A stretch of 42,837 bases of DNA from Methylobacterium sp. J-076 (lineage in GTDB: Bacteria; Pseudomonadota; Alphaproteobacteria; Rhizobiales; Beijerinckiaceae). The position numbers and the translations under genes were made by a program. Shown here one piece after another: positions 34,964 to 41,747 of the stretch. The stretch covers positions 1-42,837 of the forward strand of contig NZ_JAKSXW010000091.1 in the NCBI RefSeq assembly GCF_022829405.1, in the 5' to 3' direction. The notes under the pieces are model-generated. The model made no database searches. It was not told the DNA's origin and worked only from the letters and a program-made list of their open reading frames with translations. Each line of letters opens with the position of its first letter. The stretch's first letter is position 1.

Positions 34964-36177
34964 TGGGCCACTTCGCCTACAGGGCCTATTCCGCCGACGG
35001 GCGCACCCGCACGGGGAAGGTGGAGGCGCCGACCCGCCAGCGGGCGGTGGCGCAGCTCCAGGCCGAGGGCCTGCGGGTCTTCGCCATCGCCCCCGCCGCC
35101 CCGGGGCCGGACGCCTTCTGGAAGCGCGACCTGTTGCGCCGCGACCGGGTGAACGATGCCGGCCGGGTCGCCTTCCTGCGGGAATTCGGCACCCTCCTCG
35201 GGGCCGGGCTCACCGTCGACCGGGCCCTCCGCCTCACCGAGCGGCAGGCCCCCCGGGCCCTGCAGCCGGTCCTCGCCGACCTGCTGGAGCGGGTGGTGGG
35301 CGGCGCCTCCCTGTCGCGGGCCATGGCCGCCCACCCCCAGGCCTTCCCGCCGGACATGGTGGACATCGTCCGGGCCGGGGAGGCCACGGGCACCCTCACC
35401 GACGTGATCGCCTCCCTCACCGCCTCCGTGGAGCGCCGGGACGCGGTGCGCCGCCACCTCACCTCGGCGCTGATCTATCCCGGCCTGCTGGTGCTGATGG
35501 CCATCGGCACCGTGGCGATGATCGTCGGCGTGCTGGTGCCCGCGCTCGCGCCGATGTTCGAGGGCAGCGGGCAGGCGCCCCCCTTCGCCATCCGCGCCGC
35601 CGGGGCCCTCGGCGCCTTCGTCTCCGGGTGGTGGCCGGTCCTCCTCGGCGGGACGGGGCTCGCCGCCCTCGCGCTCGGGCGGCTCTGGCCGAGGCCGGGC
35701 TTCGCCGCCGCGCGCTCCGCCCTGGCCCTGCGCCTGCCCCTGGTGCGGGAGGTGGTGGTCGGGATCGAGCTCGGGCGGATCTGCCGGGTGCTCGCGACCC
35801 TGCTCCAGGCACAGGTGCCGGTGCCGGACGCGGTGGCCGCCACGAGGCCGCTGGCCGGCAACCTGGTGTTCCGCCTCGCCCTGGACGAGGCCGGGCAGCG
35901 CCTCACCGAGGGCGGCAGCCTCGCCTCCGGCCTGGGGCGCCTGCGCCCCTACGCCCCCTCGACCCTCAACCTCATCGCCAGCGGCGAGCAGGTGAACCGC
36001 CTCGGCAGCGTGCTGGGCCACGCCGCCGACATGCACGAGACCCAGACCCGCCAGCGCATCGACGGGATGCTCGCCCTGTTCACCCCCCTCGTCACCGTCG
36101 CCATCGGCGGGCTGATCGGCGGCCTCATCGTCTCGGTGATGGGCGCGATCCTGAGCGTCGGGCAGCTGGCGCAGTAG
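34963..36177 (+). CDS. gspF: Type II secretion inner-membrane platform GspF
   Basis: 404 residues, the usual length. It starts FAYRAYSADGRTRTGKVEAPTRQRAVAQLQAEGLRVFAI (GspF N-terminal fold), then two repeats of the T2SSF domain: VAFLREFGTLLGAGLTVDRALRLTERQA ... LIYPGLLVLMAIGTVAMIVGVLVPALAPMF, and LGRICRVLATLLQAQVPVPDAVAATRPLAGN ... LIASGEQVNRLGSVLGHAADMHE with the final helix pair LFTPLVTVAIGGLIGGLIVSVMGAILSV. It is the core platform protein coupling GspE rotation to pseudopilin addition. It is translationally coupled to gspE (TGATG). Three bases after its stop a 15-copy GAATAGC array begins. Confidence 0.95.
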   Translation: MGHFAYRAYSADGRTRTGKVEAPTRQRAVAQLQAEGLRVFAIAPAAPGPDAFWKRDLLRRDRVNDAGRVAFLREFGTLLGAGLTVDRALRLTERQAPRALQPVLADLLERVVGGASLSRAMAAHPQAFPPDMVDIVRAGEATGTLTDVIASLTASVERRDAVRRHLTSALIYPGLLVLMAIGTVAMIVGVLVPALAPMFEGSGQAPPFAIRAAGALGAFVSGWWPVLLGGTGLAALALGRLWPRPGFAAARSALALRLPLVREVVVGIELGRICRVLATLLQAQVPVPDAVAATRPLAGNLVFRLALDEAGQRLTEGGSLASGLGRLRPYAPSTLNLIASGEQVNRLGSVLGHAADMHETQTRQRIDGMLALFTPLVTVAIGGLIGGLIVSVMGAILSVGQLAQ

Positions 36178-36180
36178 GGG

Positions 36181-36285
36181 GAATAGCGAATAGCGAATAG
36201 CGAATAGCGAATAGCGAATAGCGAATAGCGAATAGCGAATAGCGAATAGCGAATAGCGAATAGCGAATAGCGAATAGCGAATAGC
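36181..36285. repeat. Fifteen perfect tandem copies of a 7-bp unit GAATAGC
   Basis: Exactly 105 bases, with no variant unit. It is placed between the gspF stop (36177) and the convergent peptidase gene (stop 36356). All frames are open on one strand, giving a SLFAIRY repeat peptide that I regard as an artefact. Similar SLFAIRY-type sequence is known from annotated hypothetical proteins in other alphaproteobacteria. Confidence 0.95.
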
Positions 36286-36321
36286 ATGATGCGGTTCGGC
36301 GGGCGTGCGTCAACCCCCCAC

Positions 36322-36349
36322 CTATTCGCTATTCGCTACTCCCTATTCG
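36322..36349. repeat. Inverted partner units CTATTCG of the heptamer array
   Basis: Four 7-base units, three of them CTATTCG and one degenerate CTACTCC. They are the reverse complement of the upstream array and could pair with it as a hairpin in a transcript. Confidence 0.85.
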
Positions 36350-36355
36350 CTCACC

Positions 36356-36889
36356 TCACGCCGGAGGCGGGAGGAGCAGCGCCACGTGGAGGCCGAGGGC
36401 GAGGAACGGCCCGAAGGGCAGGCGCGTCGCCCGGCCGATCCGCCGGCCCACCAGGGCCGCGAGGCCGGCCCCCGCCAGGGCCGCGAGGCTCGCCACCAGG
36501 ATCAGCAGCGGCACCTGGGCGAGGCCGGTCCAGGCGGTCGCCGCGGCCAGGAACTTCACGTCCCCGAGGCCGAGGCCGATCCGACCCCGCAGGCGGGCAT
36601 GGAGCGCCCGCACCGACCAGAACAGGCCGAAGGCCACGGCCACCTCCGCGATCCGCAGGAGCACCGCCTGCGGATCGGGCGCGCGATACGCGGCGAGGCC
36701 GAGCCCCGCCGCGAGCAGGGCGAGGTTCAACCCGTCCGGGATGATCCGCCGCCGCAGGTCGATCACCGCCACCGGCACGGTCAGCGGCAAGAGCAGGAGG
36801 GTGGGCAAGGGCGCGGACGGGAGAGCGGACAGGAGGGTGGACCAGGCGGCCGGGGCGAGGCAGCCGGCCCCGAAGCAGTCGCCCGCCAT
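36356..36889 (-). CDS. A24 prepilin peptidase lacking the methylase domain (GspO/TadV-like)
   Basis: 177 residues from Met 36889. The two aspartates of the A24 aspartic peptidase are present: D44 in AVIDLRRRIIPDGLN and D110 in GLGLGDVKFLAA. It also has the RLPFGPFLALG end block common in GspO/PilD. The N-terminal zinc and methyltransferase domain of full-length PilD is absent, as in TadV/CpaA-type enzymes. It should cut GspG before Phe20 at the cytoplasmic face. It is multi-helical, about six segments. The gene lies on the opposite strand from gspG and gspF but inside the same T2SS region. Its stop is 5 bases from the inverted heptamers. Confidence 0.88.
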   Translation of the reverse strand: MAGDCFGAGCLAPAAWSTLLSALPSAPLPTLLLLPLTVPVAVIDLRRRIIPDGLNLALLAAGLGLAAYRAPDPQAVLLRIAEVAVAFGLFWSVRALHARLRGRIGLGLGDVKFLAAATAWTGLAQVPLLILVASLAALAGAGLAALVGRRIGRATRLPFGPFLALGLHVALLLPPPA

Positions 36890-36894
36890 GCGCC

Positions 36895-37728
36895 TCAGCC
36901 CCGGGCGGCCACGGCCGGCCCGGGGGCGGCACCGACCCGCACGAACTGGCTCGCCGGGATGCGTCCGCCGCGCCCGCGCCCGACACCGGCCGCGGCGGGC
37001 CCCCGGCCGGGCGCCCCCCGGCGCAGGGCGCTCCACTCGCGCAGGTGGAGCCAGAGGGTGTAGGCGCCGAGGGAGGCCGCCGCGACCCCGGTGAGCCACA
37101 GGCCGATCAGCACCCCGTAGGCCACCGTGCCGTTCAGCTCGCGCATCAGCCCCAGGGCGAAGGCGGTGTACCAGGACACCCCGGAGACGGCGCCGGAGAC
37201 GAGGAAGATGCCCGTGCGCGCCCCGGAGATGCCGTCGAGCATCGGGCGGCCCACGTCGCGCAGGATGCCCGGCAGGACCGCGCTGTGGATGACGAGCCCG
37301 TTCAGGGTGAGCACCACCACCACCGTGATCTTCGCCCACAGCTTCGGGTTCTGGAACTTCTCGGGGGATTCCGCGGCGTAGACGGCCAGGAAGCCGAGGC
37401 CCGACAGCCAGAGCAGCACGATGCCCACCGTGCAGACCTTGCTGACGAACAGGAAGATCCGCGCGATCTCCGGCGGCAGGCCGCCCCAGCGCATCCAGCG
37501 CAGGATCCAGAAATCGAGCATCGTGGCCCCGCCGAGGCCGAAGCACAGCCCGACCAGATGGAGCCCCACGAGCAGGGTCAGCACCCGCACCGGCGGCAGG
37601 GCGCCCGGGAGGGCGAGGGTGAGGGGCTCGGCCAGGGCCGGCCCCGCGGCCAGCACCAGGGCCAGGACCAGGGCCAGGACGGCGCCGGCGCCGACGGGGA
37701 GAAGGATGCTCGTGCGCGAAGCGCTCAT
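36895..37728 (-). CDS. Multi-pass membrane protein of unknown function
   Basis: 277 residues from Met 37728 (MSASRTSILLPVGAGAVLALVLAL). The frame extends upstream to 37797 without support. There is an N-terminal signal-like helix, then about six hydrophobic helices: VLTLLVGLHLVGLCFGLGGATMLDFWILRWM, ARIFLFVSKVCTVGIVLLWLSGLGFLAVY, NPKLWAKITVVVVLTLNGLVIHS, GIFLVSGAVSGVSWYTAFALG and VLIGLWLTGVAAASLGAYTLWLHL. The His/Lys pattern is reminiscent of small heme or copper membrane proteins, but I recognise no family with confidence. The C-terminal 40 residues are disordered. It ends 6 bases before the peptidase start, so the two genes are probably co-transcribed. Its link to T2SS is only positional. 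Confidence 0.8.
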   Translation of the reverse strand: MSASRTSILLPVGAGAVLALVLALVLAAGPALAEPLTLALPGALPPVRVLTLLVGLHLVGLCFGLGGATMLDFWILRWMRWGGLPPEIARIFLFVSKVCTVGIVLLWLSGLGFLAVYAAESPEKFQNPKLWAKITVVVVLTLNGLVIHSAVLPGILRDVGRPMLDGISGARTGIFLVSGAVSGVSWYTAFALGLMRELNGTVAYGVLIGLWLTGVAAASLGAYTLWLHLREWSALRRGAPGRGPAAAGVGRGRGGRIPASQFVRVGAAPGPAVAARG

Positions 37729-37921
37729 CGTCTCTGCCGCCCTCGCGGGCCCGCCCTTCGGAAATGCACGCGTTCTGTCGCAGGACCGCGTTAACAAAGG
37801 CGAAAAACCAGCCGCCGTTTCCCGCGAAACCCTTCGCTCGAGGGGTTAGGCGCCAGCGAAATCTTTAGAAAGCCCCGTCATCCTGAATGCCTATAGGCAG
37901 AGGTATTGTCGGAGCCGGGCG
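37729..37921. promoter_or_regulatory. Divergent control region upstream of gspG
   Basis: 193 bases between the membrane-protein and gspG starts. It has a perfect 12-bp palindrome TGCCTATAGGCA at 37888-37899, just upstream of the gspG ribosome site (GGAG, 8 bases from ATG 37922). Confidence 0.5.
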
Positions 37922-38368
37922 ATGGACGAAGACGGGAACGGGGGCGCCGTGCCCGACGGGCGGGCGGGCGAGGCGGGCTTCTCCCTGGTGGAGCTGCTGG
38001 TCGTCCTGGCGATCATCGGGATGATCGCGACCATGGTGACGCCGCAGGTGCTGGGCTATCTCGGCCGCGCCAAGGGCGAGACGGCGCGCATCCAGGTGAA
38101 GAACATCGCCCAGGCGGTGGAGCTCTACTCCCTCGACCTCGGCGGCTACCCGAGCCCCGAGCAGGGCCTCCAGGCCCTGGTGCAGCCCACCGGCCCCGGC
38201 TGGCGCGGCCCCTACGTCCGCGACGCCCGCGGCCTCCTCGACCCGTGGGGCCACCCCTACCTGTACCGCGCGCCCGGCCTGGGCACCGCCCCTTACGAGG
38301 TCTACTCCCTCGGCAGCGACGGCAAGGTCGGCGGCACCGGCGACTCGGCCGACGTCGCCAGCAACTGA
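37922..38368 (+). CDS. gspG: Type II secretion major pseudopilin GspG
   Basis: 148 residues. The prepilin site is EAG|FSLVELLVVLAIIGMIATMVTPQV, with Phe20 as residue +1 and Glu24 as the invariant Glu+5. The 19-residue leader is longer than usual for GspG. After the helix come IQVKNIAQAVELYSLDLGGYPSPEQGLQALV, GPYV, LLDPWGHPYLYRAPG and the calcium-site end EVYSLGSDGKVGGTGDSADV, all GspG hallmarks. It is the shaft of the pseudopilus. It is the only pseudopilin in the window: no GspH, I, J or K gene is present. It has its own promoter region. Confidence 0.95.
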   Translation: MDEDGNGGAVPDGRAGEAGFSLVELLVVLAIIGMIATMVTPQVLGYLGRAKGETARIQVKNIAQAVELYSLDLGGYPSPEQGLQALVQPTGPGWRGPYVRDARGLLDPWGHPYLYRAPGLGTAPYEVYSLGSDGKVGGTGDSADVASN

Positions 38369-38432
38369 CGGGGTTTCGTAAGGGCCGGGCCCTGTCGCGG
38401 GTGCAGGGCGGCGCCCCGCAGGGCCCGGGGGC
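38369..38432. other. Short gap between convergent gspG and wHTH gene
   Basis: 64 GC-rich bases, with no clear terminator. Confidence 0.4.
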
Positions 38433-38963
38433 CTACTCCTCCGCGAGGCCGTAGACCGCCTCGCCGTGGCGGCGCAGGGGGCCGCCCTCGCCCGCGCGCT
38501 TCCAGAGACGGGTGTTGAGCGCCGCCACCGGGTCCCGCCCCGGGATGGCGAAGCCACGCCCGATCAGCGCGTCGTGGATCTCCCGGGCATGGAGCGGCCG
38601 GCCCGCCCCGGCGAGCACCGCGCAAGCCGCCTCCACCAGGGCGCGCCCGTACCGGCGGGCGCCGGTGGGATCCTCCGCGAAGGCGACGGGCTCGGGCGCC
38701 CCCTGGCGCCGCGGCCGGGCGGGCGGATCGGCGGCCGGCACCGGGGCCGCCGGCATCCCCCACGCCGCCACGGGTGCCGCGGCGGGCACCGCCTCCGGCC
38801 TCTCCTCCGCCGGGGACGGGGCCGGGGCCGGGGATGGCCCCGCCTTCAGGCGCCGGCCCAGTTCGAGGTAGAGGACGAGGTCGGCGATCTCCCGGTCGAG
38901 GGCCTCGCGCTGCCGCCGCAGCTGGGCCAGCCGTTCCTCCGCGTCATGTTCCGACAGGCTCAT
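38433..38963 (-). CDS. Coiled-coil protein with C-terminal HARE-HTH-like winged helix
   Basis: 176 residues. Residues 3-40 form a coiled coil (EERLAQLRRQREALDREIADLVLYLELGRRL). Residues 42-95 are a Pro/Ala-rich linker. Residues 105-176 read RALVEAACAVLAGAGRPLHAREIHDALIGRGFAIPGRDPVAALNTRLWKRAGEGGPLRRHGEAVYGL, the pattern of HARE-HTH/restriction-associated winged-helix domains. It is a probable DNA-binding protein. Its ATG lies 82 bases after the repA stop on the same strand, and inverted repeats sit between. It could be a partner or regulator of repA, but that is positional inference. Confidence 0.82.
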   Translation of the reverse strand: MSLSEHDAEERLAQLRRQREALDREIADLVLYLELGRRLKAGPSPAPAPSPAEERPEAVPAAAPVAAWGMPAAPVPAADPPARPRRQGAPEPVAFAEDPTGARRYGRALVEAACAVLAGAGRPLHAREIHDALIGRGFAIPGRDPVAALNTRLWKRAGEGGPLRRHGEAVYGLAEE

Positions 38964-38989
38964 TCCATTCCGACCGCCTAAATTCCCTT

Positions 38990-39055
38990 GATGGAATAAC
39001 GCGGTATGCCCGGCGGTTCAACGGAATAAATCGTCTTCCCTCTGATTATTCCATC
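38990..39055. repeat. 10-bp inverted repeat around the repA 3' end
   Basis: GATGGAATAA (38990-38999) and TTATTCCATC (39046-39055, covering the repA stop codon) are exact complements. A third GGAATAA lies between at 39023-39029. Confidence 0.7.
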
Positions 39056-40158
39056 TCTTCCGTGCGCCCGTGGGCCGTTCTCTTCTTCGTTCCCTTCCGG
39101 GGCGGCACCAGCAGCGCGGACTCGTCGGCCGGGGAGAGGACGAGGCCGTTGTCGTCGAGGGCCGCGGGGAGCTTCGGGAAGACCTCCTGCAGGTGGGCGA
39201 GGTCGGCCTTGAACGCCTGCCGGAAGCTGCGGATCGAGGCGTTCTCCGCCCCGAACTGCAGGTGCAGGTTGTTCCAGGTCAGCCGCAGGGGCCGGGGCAG
39301 GGCCCGGAGGCGGTAGCCGAGCCAGAACAGCAGGTCGAGCTTGCGCGCCGAGCCGGAGAACGCCTTCGCCGCCCGCATGTCGACGGGCAGGGCGTGGCGG
39401 ATCAGGGTCTCGTAGAATTCCTGGTCGAACCGGACGGTGCGCGCCATGTCCTGGGCGTCCTCCCCCTCCCCCGCCCGGGGCTGCCACAGCTCCAGGCTGC
39501 GGAACGGGGGCACGTTGAGGGTGGTGGCGCTGTCGCGCCCGTCCCACAGGCCGATCTGCATGGTGCAGGCGGCCAGCCGGTTCAGCTGTTCCTTGAACTG
39601 CCGGATCGTGCCGCGCTCGCCCCCCGTCACCGCGAAGCCCATCTCGCGCATGAACCCGGAGAGGGTGTCGGCGACCTGCACCACGGCGCTGCGCTGGCGC
39701 ACCGCCTCGGTGCAGAGGTGCAGGAGCACCAGCCGCGCCTTCGGCCCGTAGGGCAGGCCCTGGGGCTCGAAGGAGCCCGTGGTGGGGTCCTTCAGCCGCC
39801 CGGCGATCAGGTTGAGGGAGTTGCGCCCGTAGGTGCGGGAGAATTCCCGCACCGGGCCGGGGTCCCGGTAGGGCAGGCCGCACAGGGCCAGCACCGAATG
39901 GATGTGCTGGAGGTTCTCCGGCAGAGCGGGCTCGTTCTCGATCACGAGGCGCACCGCATCCCGCCGCCGCTGGTCCCGCGACAGGTCCGCCCGCCGGGCC
40001 TCCTCCTGCCCCAGGGCCGCCGCCTGCGCATTCCGCTCCCGCTGCCGGTGGTGCAGGTGGGCGACGATCTGCGCGAACAGGAAGCCCCCCCGCGCCGCCT
40101 CCAGTTCGGCCAGGAGGTCGGGATCGCGGATCTCTGCGATCGTGGCCTCGATCCCCAT
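39046..40158 (-). CDS. repA: RepA-family plasmid-type replication initiator
   Basis: 370 residues from Met 40158 (MGIEATIAEIRDPDLLAEL), which has GGGAG 4-5 bases upstream. The core resembles the plasmid-encoded RepA family: LCGLPYRDPGPVREFSRTYGRNSLNLIAGRLKDPTTGSFEPQGLPYGPKARLVLLHLCTEAVRQRSAVVQVADTLSGFMREMGFAVTGGERGTIRQFKEQLNRLAACTM, then WNNLHLQFGAENASIRSFRQAFKADL near the C-terminus. It would bind iterons and open the origin. Six phased repeats lie 259-430 bases upstream, supporting a working origin. Nothing looks truncated or frameshifted. A chromosomal-type neighbourhood is unusual for this gene. Confidence 0.86.
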   Translation of the reverse strand: MGIEATIAEIRDPDLLAELEAARGGFLFAQIVAHLHHRQRERNAQAAALGQEEARRADLSRDQRRRDAVRLVIENEPALPENLQHIHSVLALCGLPYRDPGPVREFSRTYGRNSLNLIAGRLKDPTTGSFEPQGLPYGPKARLVLLHLCTEAVRQRSAVVQVADTLSGFMREMGFAVTGGERGTIRQFKEQLNRLAACTMQIGLWDGRDSATTLNVPPFRSLELWQPRAGEGEDAQDMARTVRFDQEFYETLIRHALPVDMRAAKAFSGSARKLDLLFWLGYRLRALPRPLRLTWNNLHLQFGAENASIRSFRQAFKADLAHLQEVFPKLPAALDDNGLVLSPADESALLVPPRKGTKKRTAHGRTEEME

Positions 40159-40416
40159 CGGCTCCCGCACCCAGCTCCCGGCGGCCCCGGATGGGGCGCG
40201 CCATCCTCCGGCATGGCACGATTCGCCCTCGCCCTGCGCCCGCCCGGGGGACTTGTCCCGGCAATCCACGCATCCCCGCCCCGCTTCCCGGCCCGGCTTC
40301 CTGCCCACGGTCCCGGCCGTGCCAGCCGGCCTCGCCCGCCGGACGGGCCCGAGCCCCGCCGGCCCACCCCGGCGGCGGCTATGCAGGACCGCCGGGGGAG
40401 CCCCTCCGGGAGGGCA

Positions 40417-40588
40417 CGCAGAGTTCGATACGCCCCGTTCTCCCCGTTATTCACACTCTTCCCTGTCGCGGCGCGCCGAATCGCATACGCGGCCACGCAG
40501 AATCCCATGCAGGCCCGGCCCGGCCCGGCGCAGACTCCCATACGGACCTGCGCAGAGTCGCATTCGCATCCGCGCAGAGTCCGATACC
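40417..40588. repeat. Six iteron-like direct repeats (putative replication origin)
   Basis: Consensus CGCAGAGTCNCATACG. Copies start at 40417, 40474, 40496, 40529, 40551 and 40573. The last five are separated by 22, 33, 22 and 22 bases, whole multiples of an 11-bp turn. The best copies are 40529-40544 and 40551-40566; the second copy has CC for CA. All six share one orientation. Confidence 0.85.
40447..40455 (+). promoter_or_regulatory. DnaA box TTATTCACA
   Basis: A perfect match to TTATNCACA, lying between the first and second iteron. A one-mismatch box, TTGTCCACA, is at 40765-40773. Confidence 0.6.
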
Positions 40589-40636
40589 GGAATGGGCCTC
40601 AACCCCTTGTGGCACCGTGGGAAAGGCCCTCGGCAT

Positions 40637-40760
40637 ATAACCTTCCGAACTGACTCCTGAATATCATTGGTTTGATATCTTTCCTAATGCGGGCGAGGAT
40701 CATCCGCTTTAAAGGACGGAACGGCCGGAAGGAATGAACATGTTTTGAAGGGAATAACCC
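40637..40760. other. AT-rich stretch, candidate unwinding element and rlmB leader
   Basis: The composition shifts sharply to AT-rich next to the iterons. It contains ATATCA (40661-40666) inverted at TGATAT (40673-40678). It may be the origin unwinding element and/or the rlmB promoter region. The rest of the 40159-40849 gap is GC-rich and non-coding. Confidence 0.5.
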
Positions 40761-40849
40761 CCGCTTGTCCACATCGGGGGGCCCTTCGGCGGAGGGAATG
40801 CGGACGCGACTTGACGAAACCGGGGGCGGGCGCTTCACCGAAGGTTCGT

Positions 40850-41695
40850 ATGTTGAGACATGGTTCGAAGGAGCCCGTCCCCCCCTTGGCGCCCCCCGAC
40901 ACCCGCAAGCCCGGCCGGCCCTTCAGGCCCCGGTTTCCCGGCCGCCCCGCCCATGCCGGCGGCCCCCCTCCCCGTCCCGCGGCGGAGGATTCCGTCGTGC
41001 TCTACGGCTGGCACCCGGTGGCCGAGGCCCTCGCCAACGAGCGCCGGGGCCTGCGCCGGCTGCTGGCCAGCGAGAATGCCGCCCTGCGCCTCACGGAGAC
41101 CTTCGGGGAGGCCCTGCGCATCGTGCCGGAGATCGTGCGGCCGCCGGAGATCGGGCGGCTCCTCGGGCCGGATGCGGTGCATCAGGGGCTGTATCTGGAG
41201 GCGGACGCCCTCCCCGCCCCGGCCCTCGACGCCATGCCGGAGGACGCGCTGCTGCTCGCCCTCGACCAGATCACCGATCCGCACAATGTCGGCGCCATCG
41301 TGCGCACGGCGGCGGCCTTCGGCGTCACCGGCATCGTCACGACGGTGCGCCACGCCCCCGGGGCCACCGGGGTCCTGGCCAAGTCCGCCTCCGGCGGCCT
41401 GGAGCACGTGCCGTTCATCACCGTGCGCAATCTGGCCGAGGCGCTGATCACCCTGGGCGAGCGCGGTTTCACCCGGATCGGCCTCGATTCCGACGCGGAG
41501 GTCGCCCTCGACACCCTCGTCCCCCCGCGGCCCCTGGTCATCGTGCTGGGCGCCGAGGGCAAGGGCCTGCGGGAGCGCACCCGCAGCTGCTGCGACACCC
41601 TCGCCAAGATCCCGTTCTCGGGGGCGATCCGCAGCCTGAACGTGTCGAACGCCGCGGCGATCGCCCTCTACGCCCTTGGTCGCTCCGGCGGCTGA
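40850..41695 (+). CDS. rlmB: SpoU/TrmH-family 23S rRNA 2'-O-methyltransferase (RlmB-like)
   Basis: 281 residues from ATG 40850 (AAGG 6 bases upstream). It transfers methyl from SAM to a ribose 2'-OH, in RlmB Gm2251 of 23S rRNA. A basic, disordered N-terminal tail (to about 45) precedes the substrate-binding domain (VLYGWHPVAEALANERRGLRRLLAS). The SPOUT knot follows, with its three motifs: DQITDPHNVGAIVRTAAAFGV, LVIVLGAEGKGLRERT, and KIPFSGAIRSLNVSNAAAIALYAL (normally SLNVSVA; here NVSNA). It has its own leader and converges with the deacetylase gene. Confidence 0.92.
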   Translation: MLRHGSKEPVPPLAPPDTRKPGRPFRPRFPGRPAHAGGPPPRPAAEDSVVLYGWHPVAEALANERRGLRRLLASENAALRLTETFGEALRIVPEIVRPPEIGRLLGPDAVHQGLYLEADALPAPALDAMPEDALLLALDQITDPHNVGAIVRTAAAFGVTGIVTTVRHAPGATGVLAKSASGGLEHVPFITVRNLAEALITLGERGFTRIGLDSDAEVALDTLVPPRPLVIVLGAEGKGLRERTRSCCDTLAKIPFSGAIRSLNVSNAAAIALYALGRSGG

Positions 41696-41713
41696 GGCGG
41701 TCGGCGTCCCGCC

Positions 41714-41734
41714 GGGGCGTCGCCCGGACGCCCC
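41714..41734. terminator. Hairpin between rlmB and deacetylase gene
   Basis: GGGGCGTC (41714-41721) and GACGCCCC (41727-41734) form a perfect 8-bp stem with a 5-base loop. It lies 19 bases after the rlmB stop and 14 before the convergent stop. There is no T-run. Confidence 0.55.
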
Positions 41735-41747
41735 GTGGGGGCCGGGA

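Noticed and set aside
33133..36177. A 1014-codon frame spanning gspE and gspF
   Set aside because: Only its 3' part is gspF. The 5' part is an off-frame reading of gspE, rich in Pro/Arg, and not a fusion protein. The TGATG junction shows two genes.
36181..36285. Possible CRISPR array
   Set aside because: The unit is 7 bases with no spacers, so it is a simple tandem repeat. No cas gene is nearby.
36125..36313. Open frames encoding repeated SLFAIRYS peptide
   Set aside because: They arise because a 7-base unit without stops stays open in every frame. There is no ribosome site, and similar annotations elsewhere are known artefacts.
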